From the NCBI GenBank assembly GCA_902618485.1, contig CACNAR010000005.1, forward strand, positions 61,996 to 125,995: 64,000 nt of DNA. Reading direction: 5' to 3'. Each line of letters starts with the position of its first letter. Position 1 is the stretch's first letter. The notes below the pieces were generated by a model. That model saw only the letters and a list, made by a program, of their open reading frames with translations. It did no database searches and was not told the origin of the DNA. This document shows positions 50,918-58,241 of this stretch, in pieces. This DNA is from an uncultured Pelagibacteraceae bacterium (GTDB lineage Bacteria; Pseudomonadota; Alphaproteobacteria; Pelagibacterales; Pelagibacteraceae). Made by a program: the position numbers and the translations under genes.

Positions 50918-52206
50918 TTATGAAAGTACTTACTAGTAAAAGTAAAAATTTTGAAAAAGATCTCGACGTTTTACTTAATAAAAGAAGAGAAAAAATAATA
51001 TCTGATAAAGTGTCAGTAACTAAAATAATTAAAGATGTCAAAAGTAATGGCGATAAGGCCTTAATTAAATATGAAAAAAGATTTAATAAAAATAATAAAA
51101 TTGTTCCAAGTTTAAAAAAAATTAATAGATTAATTAAATCTTTAGATCCTAAAGTTAAGAAGGCAATTGATATAGCTTATAATCGAATTTATAAATTTCA
51201 TTCTCTGCAAAAATTCAAAAATATTTCATATACAGACAAATTTAAGAATAAACTTAACTATAAGTATTTACCCATAGATTCAGTTGCAATTTATGTACCA
51301 GGTTCAACTGCCTCTTATCCCTCTAGTGTTCTGATGAACGCTATCCCGGCTATAGTTGCGGGTGTTAAGCGAGTTGTTATGATTAACCCTGGTTATAAAG
51401 GTAATCAAAATCCTGCCGTGTTATATGCAGCAAAAAAATGTAGGATAAAAGAGATTTATTCCATCGGAGGTCCATCAGCAATTGCAGCAGTTTCCTATGG
51501 TACAAAGAAAATCAATAAAGTTGATAAAATTGTTGGACCAGGCAATTCATATGTTGCAGCTGCAAAAAAAGAAGTTTTTGGAGATGTAGGAATAGAAGGA
51601 ATGACAGCAGGACCATCTGAAATAACAATTGTTTGTGATAAATATTCCAATCCTGAATGGGTTGCTAGTGATTTAATTGGTCAAGCAGAGCACGATCCTC
51701 TTGCGCAATGTATTTTAATCTCAAAAGATAAAAATTTAATAAGTAGAGTCAAAATAGAAATTGCAAAACAATTAAAAAATATTCCAAGAGAATCTATTGC
51801 AAGAAAAAGTTTAAAAAGTAACGGAATTTTAATGTATGTATCTAAAGATGATAAAATTATTAATATTGTAAACAAAATCGCACCTGAGCATTTAGAGCTC
51901 AATATTAAGAATTACAAATCATTAGTTTCCAAAGTAAAAAATTCTGGATCAATATGTCTTGGAAAATATGCTGTTATGGCAATGACAGATTATAATGTTG
52001 GTTCAAATCATATATTACCAACTAATGGTTCAGCAAAATATTCAAGTGGAATAAGTGTAAATGAATTTTATAAAAGAATTTCTTATATAAACTTATCAAA
52101 AAAGGGTATTGAAAGTCTTGGACCATCAGTTATAACTCTTGCAAATTATGAGGGGTTGAAAGGTCATGCACAATCAATCATAAAAAGAATTAAAAATAAG
52201 GAGTAA
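50914..52206 (+). CDS. hisD: histidinol dehydrogenase
   Basis: Last two oxidations of histidine synthesis, NAD- and zinc-dependent; 430 residues. Motifs: YVPGSTASYPSSVLMNAIPA, VGPGNSYVAAAKKEVFG, GPSEITIVCD, GQAEHDPLAQC with a zinc-ligand His, and APEHLEL with the catalytic Glu-His. The ATG at 50914 overlaps the DUF2948 stop; an alternative ATG lies at 50920. It is separated from the hisS-hisZ-hisG group by infA, tRNAs and a cold-shock gene. Confidence 0.95.
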   Translation: MIMKVLTSKSKNFEKDLDVLLNKRREKIISDKVSVTKIIKDVKSNGDKALIKYEKRFNKNNKIVPSLKKINRLIKSLDPKVKKAIDIAYNRIYKFHSLQKFKNISYTDKFKNKLNYKYLPIDSVAIYVPGSTASYPSSVLMNAIPAIVAGVKRVVMINPGYKGNQNPAVLYAAKKCRIKEIYSIGGPSAIAAVSYGTKKINKVDKIVGPGNSYVAAAKKEVFGDVGIEGMTAGPSEITIVCDKYSNPEWVASDLIGQAEHDPLAQCILISKDKNLISRVKIEIAKQLKNIPRESIARKSLKSNGILMYVSKDDKIINIVNKIAPEHLELNIKNYKSLVSKVKNSGSICLGKYAVMAMTDYNVGSNHILPTNGSAKYSSGISVNEFYKRISYINLSKKGIESLGPSVITLANYEGLKGHAQSIIKRIKNKE

Positions 52207-52212
52207 ATAAAT

Positions 52213-52428
52213 TTGTCAAAACAGGACTTACTTGAATTCAAAGGTAAAGTTACAGATTTATTGCCTAATGCAATGTTTAGAGTGCAATTAGAAAATGGTC
52301 ATACTGTTACGGCTCACACCGCTGGAAAACTTAGAAAAAACAGAATTAGAGTTTTGCAAGGTGATAATGTTACAGTTGAAATGACACCTTATGATCTCAC
52401 TAAAGGTAGAATAATCTTTAGAGGATAA
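52213..52428 (+). CDS. infA: translation initiation factor IF-1
   Basis: 71-residue OB-fold factor that binds the 30S A site. The whole sequence is canonical: [40 protein letters not shown] and [11 protein letters not shown]. The start is TTG at 52213, the only codon that gives the conserved SKQDLLEF beginning. It follows hisD by 6 bases and precedes tRNA-Phe by 6 bases, so tRNA processing would trim the messenger 3' end. Confidence 0.96.
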   Translation: MSKQDLLEFKGKVTDLLPNAMFRVQLENGHTVTAHTAGKLRKNRIRVLQGDNVTVEMTPYDLTKGRIIFRG

Positions 52429-52434
52429 TTTTAA

Positions 52435-52509
52435 GGCTGAGTAGCTCAGGAGTAGAGCAGAGCCCTGAAAAGGCTTGTGTCGGAGGTGCGAATCCTTCCT
52501 CAGCCACCA
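52435..52509 (+). tRNA. tRNA-Phe (anticodon GAA) with unusual D/T-loop residues
   Basis: 75 bases with encoded CCA. The acceptor GGCTGAG pairs fully with CTCAGCC. The D arm is GCTC-AGGAGTA-GAGC, the anticodon arm GAGCC-CTGAAAA-GGCTT (anticodon GAA), and the T arm GGAGG-TGCGAAT-CCTTC; the discriminator is A. The T loop has G where T55 (pseudouridine) is nearly universal. The D loop appears to have AG instead of GG at 18-19. It follows infA after 6 bases. Confidence 0.93.
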
Positions 52510-52589
52510 CCACAAGATTTCATCTTGAAATTACCCCAAAACAAATTAACTTCTGTTTATAATAATTAACAAAAGGACTAAGAAATAAG

Positions 52590-52802
52590 ATGAGTACAAT
52601 ACAAGGTAAAGTAAAGTGGTTTAACGGTAAAAAAGGTTATGGTTTTATCGAAAGAGATGACAAAGAAAAAGATGCTTTCGTTCATGCATCAGCAGTAAAA
52701 GCAGCTGGAATGCGATTTTTGAATGAAGGTGATAAAATAGAATTTACACTAGAAGATGGACCAAAAGGCCCTTCAGCAGTAAATCTTAAAAAATTAGATT
52801 AA
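52590..52802 (+). CDS. cold-shock domain protein
   Basis: 70-residue single-stranded nucleic-acid-binding protein of the CspA family. RNP1 is [11 protein letters not shown]2 is DAFVHASAV, and the N-terminal [12 protein letters not shown] is standard. It probably acts as an RNA chaperone. It has its own ribosome site (AAAGGAC upstream) and is followed by a clear hairpin terminator, so it is a monocistronic unit, separate from infA/tRNA-Phe. Confidence 0.94.
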   Translation: MSTIQGKVKWFNGKKGYGFIERDDKEKDAFVHASAVKAAGMRFLNEGDKIEFTLEDGPKGPSAVNLKKLD

Positions 52803-52817
52803 TCCTCAAATTTATAT

Positions 52818-52864
52818 AAAGGACGTTTTTTCTTTAAAGGAGAATTTACGTCCTTTTTCTTTTT
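52818..52864 (+). terminator. rho-independent terminator of the cold-shock gene
   Basis: AAAGGACGT (52818-52826) and ACGTCCTTT (52848-52856) are perfect 9-base complements around a 21-base loop. The run continues TTTTTCTTTTT into 52864. It starts 16 bases after the stop codon. The loop is long for a terminator, but the GC-containing stem and T tract are clear. Confidence 0.75.
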
Positions 52865-52903
52865 AAGGTTGCATATTAAAGTTTTTTGTCTAAAAAACAC
52901 TTA

Positions 52904-53005
52904 ATGAAAAAATATGAGTTAATAAAATGGTCCAACAAAAGTACTTTGAGAATAGCTCTTAAAGGAAGAGAGATAGTTGTACATGCTCATATCCATGCTG
53001 GCTAA
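52904..53005 (+). CDS. possible 33-residue protein (or small RNA)
   Basis: An ATG-initiated 33-codon frame starting MKKYELIKWSNKS and ending VVHAHIHAG. The composition is balanced and unlike the random Lys/Asn/Ile background, with a HAHIH cluster near the C-terminus. Its stop codon lies in the loop of a stem-loop that looks like a terminator (52995-53017). The unit is flanked by the cold-shock terminator and tRNA-His. It could equally be a non-coding RNA. I do not recognise the sequence. Confidence 0.45.
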   Translation: MKKYELIKWSNKSTLRIALKGREIVVHAHIHAG

Positions 53006-53017
53006 AGCTAGCATTTT
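52995..53017 (+). terminator. terminator-like hairpin overlapping the 33-codon frame
   Basis: ATGCTGGC (52995-53002) pairs with GCTAGCAT (53007-53014), eight pairs with one G-T, a TAAA loop, and TTTT from 53014. The loop contains the stop codon of the small frame. It sits 58 bases before tRNA-His. Confidence 0.5.
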
Positions 53018-53074
53018 ATCATTTAATTATAATTTTAAATCCACACAAAAATAAGATAAAAACAAAGAGGATAA

Positions 53075-53149
53075 GCCCGGGTGGTGTAATGGTTAGCACG
53101 GAAGTTTGTGGAACTTTAAGTTTGAGTTCGACTCTCAGCCCGGGTACCA
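53075..53149 (+). tRNA. tRNA-His (anticodon GTG)
   Basis: 75 bases with encoded CCA. The acceptor GCCCGGG pairs with CCCGGGT, G1 facing U72. The D arm is GTGT-AATGGTTA-GCAC, the anticodon arm GAAGT-TTGTGGA-ACTTT (anticodon GTG), and the T arm TTGAG-TTCGACT-CTCAG. The base before position 1 is A and the discriminator is A, so the usual G-1:C73 pair is absent, as reported for many alphaproteobacteria. The mature 3' end is only 4 bases before the hisS start. Confidence 0.93.
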
Positions 53150-53153
53150 AAAA

Positions 53154-54551
53154 ATGAGCAAAGATAATAAATTAATTCCTGGTTTACCATCAGGGTTTGA
53201 AGATAGATGGAATAAAAAATTATTTCTCAAAAAAAAACTTTTAAAAGTTATTGAGAAAAATTTTATAAAATATGGATTTGATCCGTTAGAGACCCCTTCA
53301 TTTGAAATTGCGGAAAATATAGGGTCTTTTCTAGCAGAGGATGATAGTAATCCTATGTCTGATGTTTTCTCTTTTAATGACGGAGAAAAGAATATTACTC
53401 TAAGATATGATCTTTCTAGTCCATTAGCTAGATTTGTTGCACAAAACAATCAAGAACTTCCCTCCGTATTCAAAAGATATGCTATTCAAAATGTATTTAG
53501 AAATGAAAAGTCTGGCAATGCCCGTTTTAGAGAATTTACACAGGCAGATTGTGATATTGTAGGTAACGTAAATTCAGCTCAAGCAAATGCTGAATTATGT
53601 AATCTTGTTGCTAGCACTTTGATTGAATGTGGTTTAAATAAAAGTCAGTTTACTATTAATGTTAGTAATAGAAAAATTGTTCAAGGTTTAATCGAGGACC
53701 TTAAAATTCCAGAAAATAAAAAAATTAAAGTAATGAGAGCAATCGATAAACTGGATAAACCCGACTTTGGATTAAAGGGAGTAGAGGAATTATTAAAAAA
53801 AGAAAGAAAAGACAAAAGTGGAGCTATTACTAAAGGAGCCGATTTAAGTAATGATCAAGCTAACGAAATTTTAAATTTTTTAAAGATTAAGGATTTAAAG
53901 AAATTAAAACAAAATTTTAAAAACCCTCTTACACAAGAGGGAATTAAAGAATTAGAAAAATTTTTTGAAATTTTAAGTTTTGGATCTTATTTTGATCAAA
54001 TTAAAACTAATTTTACAATTGTTAGAGGTCTTGATTATTATGACGGTTTTTGTGTTGAAACCAATTTAAATTTTAAAGCAAAAAATAATAATGGTAAAGA
54101 AGTTGATATAGGAAGTATTTGTTCAGGTGGACAATACGATAAATTGATTTCTAGATTCAAAGGTGTGGATATTCCTGGTACTGGCATAAGTATTGGTGTT
54201 GATAGATTGTTATTTGCAATGATGCAATTAGATCAGGTAGAAATTGATGAACAAAAACCAGTAATTGTTTGTGTGATGGATGAAAAATATTTAAAAAATT
54301 ATTATGAGATTTTAGATAATTTGAGAAAAAATAACATTAATTCTGAAATATTTTTAGATAGTAAAAAAAATCTTGGTAAGCAGCTGACTTATGCAAATAA
54401 AAGAGGGTGCCCAGTTGCAGTAATTTGTGGAGAAAATGAGTTTAAAGAAAACAAAGTAACATTAAAAAACTTACTTGGTGTTAAAGGTGAAAATAATCAA
54501 AAGTCGTTTGCAAAAGAAAATTTAATTAATGAGATCAAAAAATTCATCTGA
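53154..54551 (+). CDS. hisS: histidyl-tRNA synthetase
   Basis: Charges tRNA-His; 465 residues from ATG 53154. Class II motifs: motif 2 region VFRNEKSGNARFREF, the histidine-binding LDYYDGFCVE and SGGQYDKL, and motif 3 GTGISIGVDRLLFAM. A C-terminal anticodon-binding domain follows. An earlier in-frame ATG at 53106 lies inside tRNA-His and is rejected. The start at 53154 follows the tRNA CCA by AAAA only, with no room for a ribosome-binding site outside the tRNA. It overlaps hisZ by 23 bases. Confidence 0.93.
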   Translation: MSKDNKLIPGLPSGFEDRWNKKLFLKKKLLKVIEKNFIKYGFDPLETPSFEIAENIGSFLAEDDSNPMSDVFSFNDGEKNITLRYDLSSPLARFVAQNNQELPSVFKRYAIQNVFRNEKSGNARFREFTQADCDIVGNVNSAQANAELCNLVASTLIECGLNKSQFTINVSNRKIVQGLIEDLKIPENKKIKVMRAIDKLDKPDFGLKGVEELLKKERKDKSGAITKGADLSNDQANEILNFLKIKDLKKLKQNFKNPLTQEGIKELEKFFEILSFGSYFDQIKTNFTIVRGLDYYDGFCVETNLNFKAKNNNGKEVDIGSICSGGQYDKLISRFKGVDIPGTGISIGVDRLLFAMMQLDQVEIDEQKPVIVCVMDEKYLKNYYEILDNLRKNNINSEIFLDSKKNLGKQLTYANKRGCPVAVICGENEFKENKVTLKNLLGVKGENNQKSFAKENLINEIKKFI

Positions 54552-55584
54552 CAAAATTCTTAGATCAGTAAAATCTAAAGGATTTAAGTATATCGAATTA
54601 CCTTCTGTGATTGAGACAAACCATATAGTACAGCGGTCAGGTGAGAGTTTTAGGAAATTTATTTTTTCATTTATAGACCAGACAGGTAATGAGCTATGTT
54701 TGAGACCTGATTTAACAATAGCGTCTTGCCTTAGATATTTGGAAAATAATCTTAGGGGGAAAGAAAAAATATTTTACAGCGGTCAAGCTTATAGAAAATC
54801 TCAAAATAAAAAGGATTCAATAATTAGAAATCAAGTTGGTTTTGAGATTATAGGATCTCAAGATGAAAAAAATGATGATAAAGAAATTATAAATACCTCA
54901 ATAAAATCAATTAAAAGTTTTAATTATTCATCAGGCATACTTACAGTTGGTAATGTAGAAATTTTTAACCTTTTAATTTCTAAATTAGACATTCCTAAGA
55001 GATGGAAATTGAGACTTTCACGACATTTTTGGAGAGAAGATTACTTTAATGATTTACTAAAAAGATTAGAAACAAATTCTGATGTAGACCCAACAATTGT
55101 TGAAGTCGATAAAAAACGTTATTTAAAAATGTTGAAAGTCAATCAATCATCTGTTGTTGCAGGTAGGACTATTAAAGAGATTTTAGAAAGATTTGATAAA
55201 AAAATTAAGGACCCAAGAAGAGCAAGTAGAGGGAAAAATGTTTCAAAAATTATTAAAGAATTTTTAAAAATTAAATGTCCGATTAATAATGCAGCGGATG
55301 AATTGAATAAATTTTTCAAGAAAAACAGAATAAATCTTATTGTCGATCAGAAATATTTCCCAATTTCAAAAAATAAAATATCTAAATTGAATGTAGTCTT
55401 CTCTAGTGCCTTTGGTAGGCAACTGGAATATTACACAGGAATGGTTTTTAAAATTGATATTAAATCAAAGTCAAAGATTACAAATTGTTGTAATGGTGGC
55501 CGTTATGACAAACTAATTTCTGATCTTGGTTCAAAAAAACAAATACCAGCAGTTGGAGCTGCTCTTAATCTTAATTATCAATGA
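54529..55584 (+). CDS. hisZ: ATP phosphoribosyltransferase regulatory subunit
   Basis: HisS-like paralogue of 351 residues that lacks synthetase function and forms the regulatory partner of short-form HisG. Visible features are LCLRPDLTIASCLRYL, FYSGQAYRKSQNKK and the C-terminal CCNGGRYDKLISDLG. It lies between hisS and hisG, overlapping hisS by 23 bases and hisG by 4, which is the expected context. No anticodon-binding domain is present. Confidence 0.9.
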   Translation: MRSKNSSDKILRSVKSKGFKYIELPSVIETNHIVQRSGESFRKFIFSFIDQTGNELCLRPDLTIASCLRYLENNLRGKEKIFYSGQAYRKSQNKKDSIIRNQVGFEIIGSQDEKNDDKEIINTSIKSIKSFNYSSGILTVGNVEIFNLLISKLDIPKRWKLRLSRHFWREDYFNDLLKRLETNSDVDPTIVEVDKKRYLKMLKVNQSSVVAGRTIKEILERFDKKIKDPRRASRGKNVSKIIKEFLKIKCPINNAADELNKFFKKNRINLIVDQKYFPISKNKISKLNVVFSSAFGRQLEYYTGMVFKIDIKSKSKITNCCNGGRYDKLISDLGSKKQIPAVGAALNLNYQ

Positions 55585-56270
55585 TGAATAATTTAATAAA
55601 TATAGGAATACCTAGTAAGGGAAGATTAAAAAAAGATGTCTTAAAAATTTTTTATAAAAAAAAGTTAAAGCTTATTTCTGAACGAGGAGAAAGAGATTTG
55701 ATTGGATCAATTAAAAATAAATCAAATATTAAGATTTTATATTTACATGCAAGAGAAATTCTTGAAAGATTAGGAGATGGCTCTTTAGATATTGGATTTT
55801 CTGGTTTTGATTTATTAAAAGAAAGTGAGATAAATACTCAAAACAAAATAAATGTTATTAAAAAACTTGATTTTGGAAATGCTAATCTAGTTGTAGCTAT
55901 ACCAGATCCTTGGATCGATGTTCAAACAATAGCTGACCTAGAAGAAATTGCATTTGAATTTAGAGATAAAAAGAAAAAAAGATTAAGAGTTGCAACCAAG
56001 TATCCAAATTTAACTAGGGATTTTTTATTTTCTAAAGGTGTTACCCAATTTAAATTGGTTGATAGTTTAGGAGCAACCGAGGCATATCCTTTTACTGGTT
56101 CAGCTGAATTAATCACAGACATAACATCTACAGGTGAGACTCTTAGAGCGAATAACCTACGTATATTGAAAGATGGAGAAATCTTAAAATCTCAAGCTTG
56201 TATTTTTACTTCAAAAAAAAATAGTAAAAAAAAAGGTTTAAAAAACTTTGTTGAATTACTTTCTAAGTAA
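55581..56270 (+). CDS. hisG: ATP phosphoribosyltransferase, short form
   Basis: First enzyme of histidine synthesis, condensing ATP and PRPP; 229 residues. It is the short form (HisG-S) without the C-terminal regulatory domain, so it requires HisZ. Signatures: IPSKGRLKKDVLKIF near the start, LGDGSLDIGFSGFDLL, and the PRPP loop DSLGATEAYPFTGSAELITD-type residues around 56060-56120. It ends opposite a small minus-strand frame. Confidence 0.94.
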   Translation: MMNNLINIGIPSKGRLKKDVLKIFYKKKLKLISERGERDLIGSIKNKSNIKILYLHAREILERLGDGSLDIGFSGFDLLKESEINTQNKINVIKKLDFGNANLVVAIPDPWIDVQTIADLEEIAFEFRDKKKKRLRVATKYPNLTRDFLFSKGVTQFKLVDSLGATEAYPFTGSAELITDITSTGETLRANNLRILKDGEILKSQACIFTSKKNSKKKGLKNFVELLSK

Positions 56271-56387
56271 TTTATCTCTAAAGTATATGAGAATAATTTT
56301 GATGATATCTAAATTTCTTATTATTGCATAAGTAGCTATTAGAACCCCTATTCCAAAAATAATTTTCAAAATAAGATATAATTCCAT
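56256..56387 (-). CDS. possible 43-residue membrane peptide
   Basis: A minus-strand 43-codon frame from ATG 56387: MELYLILKIIFGIGVLIATY, then AIIRNLDIIKI and a basic end (FRDKLLRK). It has one or two hydrophobic segments and would span the inner membrane once. It overlaps the hisG 3' end by 15 bases and fills most of the hisG-rmuC gap. TATTAT on the minus strand upstream could serve as -10. No family is recognised; chance origin is possible in AT-rich DNA. Confidence 0.4.
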   Translation of the reverse strand: MELYLILKIIFGIGVLIATYAIIRNLDIIKIILIYFRDKLLRK

Positions 56388-56417
56388 AAAAATCCCTTAT
56401 AATACAAGTTACGAATC

Positions 56418-57509
56418 ATGGACACAATTTTATTAATAATTTTGATTTTAATGTTTGGAGCAATCTTGGCTATTTTGTATTTAAATATAAAGTCCAAGAA
56501 AGAGAACAGAGCTGATGAGACTAATGAAATAGCAAATTTGAATGCGGAAATTATTAGATTAAAAGATAGTTTAAACTCTACAATCAATACATCTCTAAGT
56601 TCGATGTCTACATCATTTAACTCTTTATCAACTGGGGTCACAAAGGACATGACCGAGGCACTTACTAAAGTTGATGAGAAGGTTGGGAATTTTAACGAAC
56701 AAGTTAAATTATTAAATCAAAGCCAAGAGGGGATTACTAAAATTTTAGCAGGGGTTAAAAAGTATGGAACTTTAGCTGAATATTCTTTAGATGCTTTAAT
56801 TAAAGATTTATTACCTGCGTCTCAATATATGACCAATGTCAAAATGAAAGAAGATACCAGTGAAAACGTGGAATTTGCAATCAAGCTTCAAGGAGATGTC
56901 TTGGTTCCGGTAGACTCTCATTTTCCAGTTGAAAAATTTAAAGCAATCACTGATGCATATGATGCAGATGATAAAAAAGCAGTTGCAGATGCTAGAACAA
57001 AATTAGCAAGCGCATTTAAGGCCAAAGCAAAAAGCGTAATGGAGAAATATATCGTTCCTCCAAAAACGTCAAATTTTGCAATAGTATATGCTCCTACTGA
57101 AAGTCTTTATAAAGAGTTAACTGAGTACCAAGATCCAAGCACTAAAGAGTTATTAACTCAAGAATTAATGAAAAAATATAAAATAGTAATTTGTGGCCCT
57201 AATACTTTATCAGCATATTTACAATCTTTACACATGGGCTTTCAGTCTCTTAAAATTTCAAAACACGCCACAGAGATTTATGATCACTTAAAAACTATAA
57301 GTACAAGATTTTCTAGTCATTTTGATAATATTTATAAATTAAGAAAAAAACTTGAAGAGGCTATGACGGTTGTTGATAGTTTTGGTAAAGACGCAAGATC
57401 AATAACAAGAACTTTAGAAAACATAAAAGATCCCGAGCAAGTTGAAAAAGCTGTGTTGACAGAGAACGTTGAGAAATTTGTTGAAAGAAATAAACAGCTC
57501 AAAAAATAA
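56418..57509 (+). CDS. rmuC: RmuC-family DNA recombination protein
   Basis: 363-residue protein. An N-terminal membrane segment (about 3-22) is followed by a coiled-coil region (about 30-110) and the RmuC domain, a PD-(D/E)XK-like fold, with VPVDSHFPVEKFKAI and FAIVYAPTESLY. RmuC limits recombination at inverted repeats and is viewed as a nuclease. It is followed by two more nucleases, so the three may form a DNA-end processing group. A TATAAT at 56398-56403 is a candidate -10. Confidence 0.9.
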   Translation: MDTILLIILILMFGAILAILYLNIKSKKENRADETNEIANLNAEIIRLKDSLNSTINTSLSSMSTSFNSLSTGVTKDMTEALTKVDEKVGNFNEQVKLLNQSQEGITKILAGVKKYGTLAEYSLDALIKDLLPASQYMTNVKMKEDTSENVEFAIKLQGDVLVPVDSHFPVEKFKAITDAYDADDKKAVADARTKLASAFKAKAKSVMEKYIVPPKTSNFAIVYAPTESLYKELTEYQDPSTKELLTQELMKKYKIVICGPNTLSAYLQSLHMGFQSLKISKHATEIYDHLKTISTRFSSHFDNIYKLRKKLEEAMTVVDSFGKDARSITRTLENIKDPEQVEKAVLTENVEKFVERNKQLKK

Positions 57510-57546
57510 TTTCTTTTTTCACATATTACCGACTATAAGAAATCAC

Positions 57547-58233
57547 ATGCGTTGGAACAAAAAATACAATTATCCATCAAGTTCAAGGGCCACAGAAGAT
57601 GGAATAAGAAGATATGTTTTGGGAGAAGCAAAATTACCAAGTGTAACCTCAATACTTGATGCAACAAAGTCAGAGGAAGATAAAGCAGCATTAGCAAATT
57701 GGCGAGAAAGAACTGGCTATAAAGAAGCAGAGGCAATTACTAAGGCGGCTAGTAGTAGAGGATCTCAAATGCATAGTTATTTAGAGTCTTATCTTTTAGG
57801 AAGAGAAAATTTGAGTTTTTTTGAGGATAATGAACAGTATAAAATGATGGCAAAAGAAATTATTGATAGAGGATTAACAAACAGGTTAGAGGAAATCTAT
57901 GGGGTTGAGTGCACCATGTATTACCCTGAAAAGTATGCGGGCACCGCAGACTGTGTTGGACTATATGAGGGAAAGGAAGCCATAATTGATTTTAAACAAT
58001 CTAATAAACCAAAAAAAGTAGAGTATATAGACTCTTGGCTACTACAAACCGCAGCCTACGCATTAGCTCATAATGTAGTTTATAATTCAAATATCAATGC
58101 TTGTGTTATACTTGTATGTACAGTGGATAATTTGTTTCAAGAATTTAAAATTCAAGGAACTGAATTAATTACCTATCAAAATTTGTTTTTAGGAAGATTG
58201 AAAAAATTTAATGAACTTTCAAATTTAAATTAA
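57547..58233 (+). CDS. MGME1-like PD-(D/E)XK exonuclease
   Basis: 228-residue nuclease-like protein from ATG 57547 (MRWNKKYNYPSSS); an earlier in-frame ATG at 57469 lies inside rmuC. Features in order: LPSVTSILDAT, WRERTGYKEAE, RGSQMHSYLES (His76), GTADCVGLYEG (Asp135), AIIDFKQSNKPKK (Asp148, Lys150) and SWLLQTAAYALAHN. The order matches human MGME1, including the 13-residue spacing between the two catalytic Asp and the following D-x-K. MGME1 is the mitochondrial single-strand DNA exonuclease. T7-like phage exonucleases share the fold as well. It lies between rmuC and sbcB (8 bases to the latter). Confidence 0.7.
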   Translation: MRWNKKYNYPSSSRATEDGIRRYVLGEAKLPSVTSILDATKSEEDKAALANWRERTGYKEAEAITKAASSRGSQMHSYLESYLLGRENLSFFEDNEQYKMMAKEIIDRGLTNRLEEIYGVECTMYYPEKYAGTADCVGLYEGKEAIIDFKQSNKPKKVEYIDSWLLQTAAYALAHNVVYNSNINACVILVCTVDNLFQEFKIQGTELITYQNLFLGRLKKFNELSNLN

Positions 58234-58241
58234 TTTTAAAA

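Noticed and set aside
52513..52527. CAAGAT-TTC-ATCTTG hairpin after tRNA-Phe as a terminator
   Set aside because: Three-base loop and no T tract follows; could be only a processing structure or chance.
53106..53153. hisS start inside tRNA-His (ATG 53106)
   Set aside because: Those 16 codons are the anticodon and T arms of tRNA-His; the conserved HisRS N-terminus starts at 53154.
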